Assembly (NCBI GenBank): GCA_029379385.1
Contig: CM055610.1
Span: 20,051,422-20,115,421, forward strand
DNA: 64,000 nucleotides
DNA from: Quillaja saponaria
Lineage: Eukaryota > Streptophyta > Magnoliopsida > Fabales > Quillajaceae
Direction of reading: 5' to 3'
Positions 48,090 to 59,400 of the stretch are shown here, piece by piece (the first letter of the stretch is position 1; each line of letters opens with the position of its first letter). Position numbers and translations under genes: made by a program. The notes under the pieces are model-generated. The model ran no database searches and was not told the DNA's origin. It saw only the letters and a list, made by a program, of their open reading frames with translations.

Positions 48090-49301
48090 ATGTATAAACC
48101 CATTTCTCCTTCTCTGTCTCATAAGAATAAGCGTATCCAATTTTGTGAGACAGTACCACAAGATATAATCACAGACATCCTCTCAAGGCTACCTGTGAAA
48201 TCCTTAATCCGATTCAAATCGTTTTCTAAATTCTGGTTCAACCTCTTGAAAACCCCAAAATTCATTGGCAACCACCTCCAAAATTCGAGTCGTAACAATC
48301 CTTCTCTTCTTCTCCATCGTCGTATACTTCATGTTTCTATGGCGCCTTCCATTATGTATTTGCTTCAAGGTGAAATGGCCGAGTTAGAAGATGTTCATAT
48401 TCCAACCGATGGCCACTTCAATTCTTGGCTTCACATCGTGGATTCCTGTAATGGCATACTTTGTGTTAATCAATTTTTGGGCTCTAACAGTATGCTTTGG
48501 CTATGGAACCCAGCAACCAGAGAAGTCAAATTGATATCCAAAGGCCAATCTACTAGTTCCAAATTTGCCTCCAATTTCACCATTGCCACTGGATTTGGTT
48601 TCAGTTCCCAGGTTGATGATTACAAGGTAATGAGAATTTATGTGTATGATAACGTTGATTTGGATATTGGTTCGGCCAATGAGATTCCTCGGTCAAACAA
48701 TGTTCTTCTAGTTGAGGTTTACTCATTAAAAACTGGTTCTTGGAAAGAAATCACTGACAATATATTAGAGTTTTGGGACTATGAACTATACTCAGTAACA
48801 GTGAATGGACGTATGTTTTGGAAGGCACTCCCATGGGTGGATCATTCAGTTATGGTCCTTTCCTTTGATTTGGGTGAAGAAGTTTTCAAGAAAATAGCGA
48901 TGCCGGGTTTACTTGAGTATTCACCTAGGGCTTATATGGAGCTTCTTTCCTATAAAAATATGCTAGCTTTGCTGATATATAATAACGCTGCAAGTATATT
49001 CAGGAGTTTTGATATGTGGGTGATGGAGTATAATAGTGATGGTGGAGAGTTTTGGACAAAGTTATTTACAATAGGACCTTTTCCATTCACTGAAAGGCCA
49101 GTTGGGTTTTGGAAGGACGAAATTATTTTCACGATTAATAACAGAAGTTTTCTGTGTCTGTTCAATCCCAATACCAAAGAAAGAAAGAACATCCCTACTG
49201 ATGAAGATCAATTTTCATTCGAAGTTTTTAATTATGCAGAGAGCCTGGTTTGCATTGACAACAGTGAGTTTGGATTAATGGATCAGGAAGTTCATTCTTA
49301 A
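48090..49301 (+). CDS. F-box protein with F-box-associated (FBA) domain, copy 1
   Basis: Single exon, 403 residues from the ATG at 48090. The frame is open upstream from a TTG at 48048, but the first ATG is preferred. F-box proteins link substrates to SKP1-CUL1 ubiquitin ligases; this family usually has unknown targets. The F-box is near the N-terminus: VPQDIITDILSRLPVKSLIR, then SKFWFNLLKTPKFI. The FBA-type part has HIVDSCNGILCVNQFL, LWLWNPATREVKLIS, FGFSSQVDDYKVMRIYVYD, VEVYSLKTGSWKEI, VNGRMFWKA and VLSFDLGEEVFKKI. It ends with LFNPNTKERKNIPTDEDQFS. The protein looks intact. It is a tandem paralogue of the gene at 50884. Confidence 0.9.
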   Translation: MYKPISPSLSHKNKRIQFCETVPQDIITDILSRLPVKSLIRFKSFSKFWFNLLKTPKFIGNHLQNSSRNNPSLLLHRRILHVSMAPSIMYLLQGEMAELEDVHIPTDGHFNSWLHIVDSCNGILCVNQFLGSNSMLWLWNPATREVKLISKGQSTSSKFASNFTIATGFGFSSQVDDYKVMRIYVYDNVDLDIGSANEIPRSNNVLLVEVYSLKTGSWKEITDNILEFWDYELYSVTVNGRMFWKALPWVDHSVMVLSFDLGEEVFKKIAMPGLLEYSPRAYMELLSYKNMLALLIYNNAASIFRSFDMWVMEYNSDGGEFWTKLFTIGPFPFTERPVGFWKDEIIFTINNRSFLCLFNPNTKERKNIPTDEDQFSFEVFNYAESLVCIDNSEFGLMDQEVHS

Positions 49302-50883
49302 TACTAATCCTTATATTGGTTGTTGATCATCAATTTTTCCTTTGTAATACCTTTATTTGTAATTTATGGAGTTTCTTGTCTTTCATTTCTGTAGTTTGAA
49401 CTTTGAAATGTTTTGAGTATGCCTAATGCTATTAAGGTAATTCTCGAAAATCATTGTATGCACATTCACAGTTTTTATTTCTTTACACACCAAAAAACAA
49501 TATAAAATAACATAAAGATACTCTGTCTAGATGTTTTATGTTTTAATATTGTATATGTAATTAATGAATTACTATCTTATTGTACATCTAAAAATACTCT
49601 TACAGCATTTGTTATTAACTTCAGTTAGTTATTTTTCACATTGTATATGTGGAAATGATTCTCACATAAATACTCATTATATAACTTATAAGATTACGTT
49701 TATTTAATTATAACATATATCAGATGATGATAATATGGAATCTGTTTGTCAAAACGCATTCAACGTATCAAAAAATGGTTAAATTAGAAGAGCTTAACAA
49801 ATTCATTTAGGTCAAATCCTTTTTATACGCGAAGAAGTTGATTTTTTTGGCCATTTCATGGAGCTGTGAAAAGCTTCTACCCAATTGCAAAGCTACCTTC
49901 ATTTCAAACACGATTCGATATCTGCAATGCCAGTAAGAAAAGTGGTAGAGATGGCCAAAATCATGTTAACCTTCAAACCCAAGTTTCTTAATCTCTCAAA
50001 ATCCTCAAAGTCTTTATTGTTTCATGCACTTCAATTACCTCTCTCAGCTCTGTTTCAATTCATCAACTCAATCTTTCCACTCATTAATAAGAATAAACTA
50101 TAAAGCTCTAAAAGTTAAGAAACAAAAATAAAGAAATATTAAAGTCTTATTAGAAATTAATTGTTTTAAGGAAGTGTGAGTAATTCAAATGATATCTTCT
50201 TTTTTTCTTTTTCTTTTTTAACGTGGTTTTAAAAATTTTAAATTACAGCTCGCTATTATTATGCACATAATTATTTCAAGAGAAAACAACTATTTTGGTC
50301 CTTAAAAGACAAGGGTATTCTAACAATGCACTAAAGACAGTTGTTATTGTGTAATAAATGTAACTTTAAAATTTGAAATATTTCAAAATGAGTAATTCAT
50401 TAATTACACATTATTAAATTTATAATAAATTTTTACAATAAATTATGTAATTTTTTAATATATCACCTTAACAAGTTAAGGAAACTGATTATAAAAATAG
50501 TATTTCTAATGAGTACCTTAAGGTGCAATAAATATGCTTTTAAAAGTTAATTTTTTTCAAAAATAATAATTTATGTATTAAATAACACTAGAATTATATT
50601 TAATTAATGTAATAAATACTATAAACTTTTTACTTATAGAATTTTAACAAGTGCAATTAGTAAACTCTTTAAAAAAACATTTAAATAATGCTAAAAATAA
50701 CACTAGTATTAATTTAGTCTTTGAAAATTTAGTTAAGATTTTAAGGACCAAATTAATAATAATGATCTTCTCATCAGCATATACACCCTTCTTTTCAGAG
50801 ATTTGGAAAGCTACGACCAAAGATTCAAACTTTGAATGTCTGTCTCCTTTGGTGTACATCTCTGTTCTCTCTGATAACTGCAA
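49302..50883. other. Gap between the two F-box genes
   Basis: The first part resembles the 3' flank of gene 2 (GTCTTTCATTT, TTTGAAATGTTTT.AGTA), as expected for duplicates. A copy of the small AT-rich repeat lies at about 50340-50655, just before gene 2. Confidence 0.5.
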
Positions 50884-52086
50884 ATGGATAAGCCTCTCCA
50901 TTTTCATGATACACTACCACATGATATAATCACAGACATATTCTCAAGGCTACCAGTCAAATCCCTTATCCGATTTGAGTCCCTTTCTAAATTCTGGTCC
51001 AATCTCTTCAAAACCCCAGAATTCATTTCAAAACACTTCCAAGATTGGACCCATAATAATCCTTCCCTTATTCTCCATCATCGTCAGCTAGATGACATTG
51101 CTTCTGATATGCCTTCCCTTGTGTATTTGCTTGAAACAGAAATGACTGAGCTAGTAAAAGTCCATATTCCAACCACCAACAACTTCAATTCTTGGCTTCA
51201 CATTGTTGGTTCCTCTAATGGCTTACTTTGCCTTAATCAATTTTTGGGCCTTAACTATACGGCTATACGCATTGGATATGGAACCCGGCAACAAGTCAGA
51301 CGGCTTCCTGCAGAAGTCAACAGTGGTTTCATATCCTCTGATTACACCATTCTCACTGGATTTGGTTTTAGTTCCCAGATTGATGATTACAGGGTAGTGA
51401 GAATTTATGCGGGCGATGATGATTCTGATCATAGTGGGTACTCTGACTCTGATCAGATTCCATTAGACCCTGTTGTTCTAGTTGAGATGTACTCATTAAG
51501 GAGTGACTCTTGGAAAGAAATCAATCACAGTAATTTAGAGTTTTGGGATTATGAAATAAACTCAGTTACTGTGAATGGACGTATGTTTTGGATCATGTCA
51601 GTCTCGTCGATGGACCATTCAGATATGATCCTTTCATTTGACTTGGGTGAAGAAACTTTCATGAAGATAGTAATTCACCAGGGTTTATATATCTCTTCTG
51701 GTTGGTATTATATGGAACTTGTTTCCTATAAAAATTTACTAGGTGTGATGGTTTATCAGGACTTTGAAATTGAGGGTAGGATTTTTGATTTGTTGGTGAT
51801 GAAGGATAATCCTCATGGTGGAGAGTGTTGGACTAAGGTATTTACTGTAGGACCTTTTCTATTCATTGAAAGACCCATTGCCATTTGGAATGACGATATT
51901 GTTTTCAAGATTGGACTAGATGACTATGGTGACAAATGTTGTATGTGTCTGTTCAATCCCAGGACGAAAGAACAGAAGCATTTTCCTACTGATGAAGATC
52001 ACTTTTCATTCCAAGTTTATAATTATGCGGAGAGCCTGGTTCTCTTAGGTGCCAATGGGGAGACAGATACAGAGGAAGCTCATTAA
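50884..52086 (+). CDS. F-box protein with FBA domain, copy 2
   Basis: Single exon, 400 residues, ATG at 50884. The F-box at the N-terminus reads LPHDIITDIFSRLPVKSLIR and SKFWSNLFKTPEFI. The FBA part has LHIVGSSNGLLCLNQFLG, FGFSSQIDDYRVVRIYAGDD, VEMYSLRSDSWKEINHSNLE, VNGRMFWIM and LSFDLGEETFMKI. It ends with MCLFNPRTKEQKHFPTDEDH. It is clearly a duplicate of gene 1. The conserved LWLWNPATR stretch is missing from the frame: bases at about 51265-51300 encode WIWNPATS in another frame, so two indels seem to have cancelled and replaced about 15 residues. The rest is open. The protein may therefore be altered or inactive in substrate binding. Confidence 0.87.
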   Translation: MDKPLHFHDTLPHDIITDIFSRLPVKSLIRFESLSKFWSNLFKTPEFISKHFQDWTHNNPSLILHHRQLDDIASDMPSLVYLLETEMTELVKVHIPTTNNFNSWLHIVGSSNGLLCLNQFLGLNYTAIRIGYGTRQQVRRLPAEVNSGFISSDYTILTGFGFSSQIDDYRVVRIYAGDDDSDHSGYSDSDQIPLDPVVLVEMYSLRSDSWKEINHSNLEFWDYEINSVTVNGRMFWIMSVSSMDHSDMILSFDLGEETFMKIVIHQGLYISSGWYYMELVSYKNLLGVMVYQDFEIEGRIFDLLVMKDNPHGGECWTKVFTVGPFLFIERPIAIWNDDIVFKIGLDDYGDKCCMCLFNPRTKEQKHFPTDEDHFSFQVYNYAESLVLLGANGETDTEEAH

Positions 52087-52091
52087 TTTCT

Positions 52092-52217
52092 GATACCAAA
52101 GAAAAGAAGAATCTTCCTACTGATGAAGATGAGTTTTCATTCCAAGTTTTTAATTATATATGCAGACAGCCCTTAGCCAACGGTGAGATTGAAATCACTG
52201 AAGGAGCAAATTTCTGA
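52092..52217 (+). pseudogene. Duplicated F-box C-terminal fragment
   Basis: Directly after gene 2, the sequence again encodes an F-box gene tail: DTKEKKNLPTDEDEFSFQVF, then ICRQPLANGEIEITEGANF and a stop. It repeats the last about 40 codons of the gene and has no start. The inverted pseudogene at 44840 ends with the same IEIT..G.N. tail. Confidence 0.75.
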
Positions 52218-53491
52218 CACTGGTTGTTGATCAACTATCAGTTTTCCCTTTTCTTGTTTGTTTGTAGTTTCATGTCTTTCATTTTGAAATGTTTTCAGTA
52301 CCCGTGATGTTATAATTAATCAATTAATTAATGATAACTTTCCAAACCACTGTTTCAACTTTTATGGTATTATTTTTTGTTTTTTAAACAAAATGAAAAG
52401 ATAGAGAAAGTATCTCATACTTTTCGGTAAGAAAATATCACGTCCATATTATAATTATTTTTTATTTGAGAAAATTTTTCATCGCTGTTATATATGTCAA
52501 GGTCAAAGTTAGGATTCTTCTATAAATTCTATCTCTTGGCACATTGGAAGACAACCTAATAAATAAATATTAGAAAGTAGCTCGTTAAGCTTAAATAAAG
52601 AGTCTTTAGCATTTAAAATATTTATTAATAATAATTTTAGTATTATACAATTTAATGAATTATTACCGCTTACACTTCCTAGCTACACAGCAATTCTTGG
52701 AATTCCTCTTTTTCTTATTATATAAAATTGGAGATTTAAATAGAAGGATGCCTTAAACAAATCTAACTTCTACTTTTTTTATTTTGTTTAGAGGTTAATT
52801 GCTCAAAACAATATTTTGATTATTTATTGTTTTCTAACAAGTGACTTTAGTCACTTAATAATATATAATAAATATAATTTTTTTAAATAATCAACTTCTG
52901 AATTAAATAGAACTAGAATCATAGCTCATACAAGTATTAGGTTATGTTCTTGATTTGATAATTCTTCTCTATGTTAAAAAAGAACGGTCGTTCTTTTTCT
53001 GCTGTATATTTCTTGTACTTATCCATGGTCATTTTGATTTTCTTCTAATTTCAAACCATCCAAACCTTTTCCTTATTCTGTTACATTCCTTTGCACTTGT
53101 TTGTCATCATGACCAAGACAGGGAGAATTATTTGGCTTTGTTTCAGCAACTCGTACAATCGTTGACCTCTTAATAATTGATTTTGAGTATATTTATCCAT
53201 ATTAAAAGCGAATTCGATTGTCAAGGCTGTTTTGTTGGCTTAAAAAAAATAAAAAAATGAAGAGGCTAACCGCAGATTCAGGACACCAAAAACCCATGTT
53301 CCTGATTTCTTGTGCTTTCCTAATCATTTTGCTTGTTGGTAATGTTTTGCATTCTTTATTTATCACTAAAAGAAAGTATTGTTAGCAAGCTTAATAAAGA
53401 TAGACAGATTGTACGTCTAATTATTGCCACCAATTCTCCCAACTCAGTTGTTTTAGAGGGAATACAATTAATGAGAATCTAATTCTTGCAC
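52218..53491. other. F-box 2 3' flank and AGP 5' flank
   Basis: The first 540 bases match the inverted copy at 44395-44840. A partial small AT-rich repeat lies near 52600-52930 (GTCTTTAGCATTTAAAATA; CTAACAAGTGACTTTAG). No gene was seen. Confidence 0.5.
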
Positions 53492-53498
53492 TATAAAA
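53492..53498 (+). promoter_or_regulatory. TATA box of the arabinogalactan peptide gene
   Basis: CACTATAAAAAG lies about 170 bases before the ATG, a usual distance for a plant leader of about 140 bases. Confidence 0.5.
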
Positions 53499-53665
53499 AG
53501 AAGTAAATTGACCTCCACATTTTTGCAGCCGGGCCTCTCCACCCACATATTGACACATTGTATTGTGTTATTTGGGTTCCTCTCTCCTTTCTCTTTCTCA
53601 TAAAGTTTCAAAAGTTTAGAGAGAAAAGAAAGTGAGAGGGAAAGATAGATCGAGAAAAAGAAAAA

Positions 53666-54553
53666 ATGGCTGTTTCCAGTGCTTCATTTGGTGTGGTTGT
53701 GTTCGTTAGTCTCATTTTCTTGGCCCTTCTTTCAATGGCTCGCGCACAGTCCCCGGCTCCAGCCCCAGCTGCCACTAGCGATGGTATTTTCTCCTTTCTC
53801 TTTGTGAAATTGTTTGCATTTTTACGAGTTATGGTTATTAAGGATGTCTTTGTTTTGCTGAAATGTCTTTCCAACAAAAGTATAAATTTTTTTTCTTTTG
53901 ATACTTAGTACATCAACTCAATATGTTAAGAATAACCAATTAATGACTAAAATATCGGATCACTAGTCATTTGTCAAATAACTGATATGTCATAATTAAA
54001 ATATTAATATAATGAATTATTTTATAACACAAAAATCTATAACATATTATATAAAAATAAATTAATATGATATTTGTATATTTATTACTAACTTGCAATA
54101 CTTAAAAGCATATAATAAAATTCTATTTCATGTTTAAAAATAACACAAATAATAAATTATTAAGTGTTGATTGGACACACAAATATATTTATATCCTATC
54201 AACTTTTGTAACAAAGATGCTTGTAGTTGAGATATTTTACATACATGCCAGTCTAATCATCTAAACGGTTTCTAAACTTGATTTGAATAAGCTAAACTAG
54301 TTGTACAAAAATCGAAATTGAATTAATGCTTCTAATACTGGTTTATCATTTTCTAGAAATTAATATTTACTCTGTCATGCCTGTTATGTATTGCTACTTG
54401 CTAGCTATATATACCAGAGGATCCTTCAACTTAACTTTGTTAATCATTCTCAAAAGATTTTTGTGATTGTATGTTCCAGGCACTACAATAGACCAAGGGA
54501 TAGCATATATTCTAATGCTGGTGGCATTAGTGCTCACTTACCTCATTCATTAA
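53666..54553 (+). CDS. Arabinogalactan peptide (AGP16/20/41-type)
   Basis: Two exons, 53666-53783 and 54480-54553, split inside a Gly codon, 63 residues. AG peptides are very short, O-glycosylated cell-surface proteoglycans anchored by GPI. The N-terminus is a signal peptide (hydrophobic VVVFVSLIFLALLSMARA), probably cut before Gln. The mature part is QSPAPAPAATSDG, whose Ala-Pro repeats are the sites for proline hydroxylation and arabinogalactan. The C-terminal TTIDQGIAYILMLVALVLTY (then LIH) is the GPI signal, nearly identical to that of the AGP16/20/22/41 group. The intron between the mature peptide and the GPI signal is about 0.7 kb. The gene looks intact. Confidence 0.92.
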
Positions 54554-55359
54554 TTGAGCCAACAATTGGTACATGCACCATTTTCACTTTCATGGAAGAG
54601 GGGTTGCAATATTTGGTAGGAAAAAGGAAGGAAATGAAGAAGGTTTGGATGGGTAATGAATATTACATTAGAAATGGAAACAAAGAAAGAGATTCTAATT
54701 GAAAAGTACCTTTTTGTACAAATTTTTATTTTCCAAATAAAATGCATCTCCATGATTTATGGGTGAATTAACCCTTTCTCTTGTTATTTGTTTTCCTAAT
54801 TCTTCCAGTTCCCTGCATGGTTTGGCAAACCAAATACTTGGCAATTTAATTATTTTTATTTTCTTTTCTTACAAGACATAGAAGACAAGTATACCATCCT
54901 TCCTTAAAGGACCGTGAACAAATTAACACATTGAGTCACACAACACAAACTTTTTATTCATATATTCAAACCATTGTCTTAGAATCTAAAATGATCGAGC
55001 TTAAACTGAACTTTCTTTTCTGGAGGTTCATATGACTTGAACAACGTTGAGGACTTGCCTTTTACTGCAGTTTTCTAATTGATACAATCAGGGTTAACAT
55101 TGAAACCAAAATGAAGATTAGGGTTTTAATTAAAAAGTGGAATTTAACATCAATAAGTTCAAACATCTTTTCATTTGTAAATGCAATTTGCTAATTACAA
55201 ATTTATATCTCTTCGGTAAAAAGTAAGAATTTATAACGAGCATACTTCAACCATTTCTTAAATAAACTCATTTGATTCAAGAGATAACTTTCTTAAATGA
55301 TGAGCAATCATATTTACATCCTTCTTGTGTGTGACATTTTTTTTAGGTACATCGGGAAA
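54554..55359. other. AGP 3' flank, nothing further recognised
   Basis: The 3' untranslated region of the AGP gene likely covers the first 200-300 bases. AT-rich sequence without a gene follows. Confidence 0.4.
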
Positions 55360-55680
55360 ATTCATTGTTAGCTAGGTCCAAAATAACTCATTTGAATCTG
55401 GTTGTTATGAATAGCATCATATAAAACTAAACAACCTGTTTCAGCTTTCAACGTCTTTAATTCTAAAGTCATTGGCAAACTCCAAACCATAACGGAAAGC
55501 CAAAGCTTCATCAAGTAGTGGCTCCTAACTGTTTCTCCACCCGCTTTGTTGCTGCACCAATTAATTGATCCATTACCAGCACCAACCACAGTTCCAAAAC
55601 CGCCACAACCTCACAGCCCCGAAGGTGGCTGCATCCACATTCAATTTGCATACTTCTGATTGATAGTTTCCTCATTCTTA
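55360..55680 (-). mobile_element. LINE RNase H relic
   Basis: On minus, broken frames read KLNVDAATF, then ATKRVEKQLGATT, stop codons, and FRYGLEFANDFRIKDVES. These are the motifs of the RNase H domain at the C-terminus of plant L1-type retroelements. Several stops and frame shifts show it is dead. Confidence 0.6.
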
Positions 55681-56446
55681 TACTTAAGATGGATAACTAT
55701 GTTTAACACGAATCACTCGACCTCTTTTACACAAATTACAATACAAACAATGAAAATAATACCTGGCCAGTTTCACATTTATGTCAGAAAAAAGATATAT
55801 TAGCTTAGTAAAATGGAACCTAATCCTTAAAAATTTGCCACTATTTTTCTGTTAAGTTTGCAGAAAATAAATTAAAAAAGATATTAAGTCACGAACTTAC
55901 TAGAGGTTCACTTCTGATGGACTTCTGAGTTCTATGTTTGAAGCATTGTCTATCTTAAATGTTTACAGTTTGACCATTAACATTAAAAAATTATCATTTA
56001 AGACAAAGCATCGACAACCAATGCTATTGAGTTCATGGCATTTATGACTAATGGAGTGTACTCCATATTCAGCAGGAGTTGATTTTACAACACCTAATAC
56101 TCACTGTATACAGGGACAACGCAAACTGAGATTGCCTCGGGAAAAAAAAACTCATTCAATAAAAATTTTAGGTAGTGAAACAAAATTTTTGCTCGATACG
56201 AGCAGCAAAATTGTAAGAAACCCAACTAAAAAAGAGGGGGAAATGTCCCACTTCACAATTAGCTTGCCTACTGATGAGGATCTGCAACTATCAAGACAGC
56301 ATCTATTATTCAATTTACACACCTGTTAGTCTCGCAAAAGCCTTTCAGTACAATCTCCAAGGATAGTGTCATACTAGTCACCAGACATTGCTTCAACGAA
56401 GAAGCAAAGCTTGCAAATAAAAATCAGAAGGAAGATCCTCTCTTTG
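55681..56446. other. MTM1 3' flank
   Basis: No gene is supported. An open frame near 56051-56329 has no family signature. The bases nearest 56446 are the likely 3' untranslated region of MTM1. Confidence 0.4.
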
Positions 56447-59400
56447 TTATGAAGTTGCAGAGTGGTTCTGTAGAACATACTTCACAATTTCATAGAATGA
56501 TACCACAATCCCAACTGAAGGTCCTGCACGACCAACACGTGGACCGACACCCATAAAAAGTCCATTCATGCCACCATCCCTGTATCGCGAATATATCAAA
56601 ATTTTCATTGTATACAAGGAAATCAAAATGATATACAGCTCCTTAACTTGACAAGTACTACGGGGATATCCATCCTAAAGAGAAGCAGTGATAATGTATT
56701 AAAAATATTAATATTTCAAAGTAATCGACTCCTGGACAGGAGTTAATTGGCTAGTGAACTCGCAACAATATGCAAGACAAATACCAACAGACTAAGGATT
56801 GATAATATTAATAAGTACCGCAGTAGTTTTGCAAAAACTCAGAATATTATTAAATTAATAAGGTAACAGGTAGACATAATGTAACTATGTAAGTACTTCA
56901 TTGCAAACGCCTCATCCATGCAACAACACAAGATGCCAATCTTCAGCATTTAAACATACAGGTGGGAGTGGATATCCCCATAGTGCTTGTCAAGTTAAGG
57001 AACAAATCCCAAATAACAATACAAGATATTAATTAAACAAAATTCCAAATAACAAACTCCATCACCCAGATAAACCTTCCTTGGTTTTATTATGCCAGCA
57101 AAAAATTTTACTGCAGATTATTGTTCTTCTGATAGCACAGAATACCATCTAAAGAAGGTTTTTTTTTTTTTTTTTTTTTAATACATAAAAGATGATTATA
57201 TTATAAAACGAAAAAAAAAAAAAAGGTCAAATCCTGGTACACAAGTCCAGACAACCCCCCCCCCCCCCCCCACACACACACACGAGGCAAAAAACAAAAG
57301 CTACAAATTACAATTTAAATCATCCAAGAAATCTCAAAGATCCAATGGAATGAAAAAAGAGGTGAATAGACATCCATTAGAATCATGTGTAAAAAGAGGA
57401 GTATTTATTGAATGGTACAGATAAATTGGGGCAGTAACCAAACAATCTCTTCTCATTCATGCTCATTAGATTTAAAGCACTTACTGCGTTATGCATTGAT
57501 CGTATCTAATACATCAGGAATGAAAATTTTAAGCATCTGATGAAGTATATAAAACATAGGAATACCTCCAAACCTCCATTAGAGTTTGCCTTGTTGTCAT
57601 TCTCAATACCCTCGCTGGATCTTTCTGGATTTTTGGGTGGGGGGGAAGAAGACATAGGAAGAAGATAATAGTTATTAGCATAAAGATCAAACAAAATTAG
57701 AATATAATTAAAGTACAACATTCTGAAGTAATATCCGGTTCTTCAAGTAATAGGTTTAAAAATAACCTGCCGGTACAAATAAATAAAAGCATGCCTTTCA
57801 ACTGTAAAAATAAAATTCTTTTTTTCCTGTTCCTTTTTAAGAAAATTTTAGTAATATGGGAAAAAGAGAAACACCTCTATCTGCCTTCGAGTCTTTGCAA
57901 CATCTAGGGGACAAGTAGCACCAGCAGCAAGACTTCCAGCAACAAAACCAGCACAAAAATTTGCCCCAAGGACACTGAATGCATTGGCTTCATCACCCAC
58001 CACAGTAAGAAGTTTTCTTCTCATCTGTGATGCAAAATGAAAAAAATTTATCATAAAAAATAAAACACAGATATGCAGACCCAAATATCAATGTATTCAA
58101 CCAAATCAAGAAGTGCATGAATGAAACTCACTGGTTCAAGGGTTGACCAACATATTGCAGAGAATGGAACATCACGAGTAAGCTGTGCACTCATGCCTGT
58201 CCATAGGACACGGTAACCTTGCACTGTTGTGCAAAAGAGTAAGCATATCATTTCTATGAGCTGACAAACGACCTTACAAGAAACTAGGAGGGGAAGGGGA
58301 GAAGGAGAAGCATGCATTACATGCTATTGCATCCTTTATGTTAGTTTATGGTGAATATTATGGTCACAATCTAAACTCTCTGTTTTTCCTTCACTTGGAG
58401 ACCAGGGGACCGAGGGAGAGAGAGACTGAGAAGAAAGGGAAGTTTTATATTGGTCGTGTTCACTGGATAATCTCAGTAAGACTCGCTTCTATAATTGAAC
58501 AAAATTTTATCTTAATGCAGATGCCTTATTCTCAGGTAAAAGTTTCACTAAACCACAACAAATGAGTGAAATTTTTTTTTTTTTTTTTAAGTCTCAACAT
58601 ATTTTAAAATCTGTCAGTAAACAGAGAAGTAATCAGAATCCTCGAGTTTGCATGTATCATGGCAAAATCAAAACTTTTATTGAAAGAAGGATCAACTTAC
58701 AGCTGCTTTGTACCCCATTTGTGCTCTTCGCATGGGAGATCACCTCTACTAGAGTCTTCCATACTCCAGGAGGCTTTTTACCAATTTGAGTCACCTTATA
58801 TGCCTAATACACAAACAAAACATGAAAAATGTAAGAGGCTTTTCTCGAAAACTGGCCAAGAACCTGGAAAGAACAAAAAGCAACCCACAGCAAAAACATG
58901 ATAGCTGATTCATTATTGTAAAAAGGATTATCAAGAATTGAACCAGTAACCTTTTAAGCAAACATGCTCTCATGCCATGGTAGGTTAGCTTAAGTAGATA
59001 AGGAAGTGGATCTAATTATGCTGTTAAGCTTAAGAAACAGAAACTAAACAGGAGCCAGAAATAAGGAAGAAAAATAAAGATGAATGGAAAAAATGGCTAA
59101 AAAACTTAGACAACTTATAAGGATTAAAAGATGAAAGCTACTAGTTTAACACGTCCAGAAGAATGCTGAAAACAGTAAAGGCAAAAGTGAACCAAAAATA
59201 CTACACCTATACAAATCAAGTTGATTACTTACTGAAATGAACTTATTAATGGATACCAATAAACTTAAACATCATACAAACACAATTCAACTATTTTCAA
59301 AACCATCTATCCAGTGGAACATAAACTATAGGAGCTAAAGCAGCACTAGAGAAACATTGACTCAATAACAGTAATATATGTAAAACACAGGTAGATCTTT

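Noticed and set aside
56051..56329. Open frame of 92 codons on plus downstream of MTM1
   Set aside because: Overlaps the likely MTM1 3' region, lacks any family motif and has no supporting splice or promoter signal.
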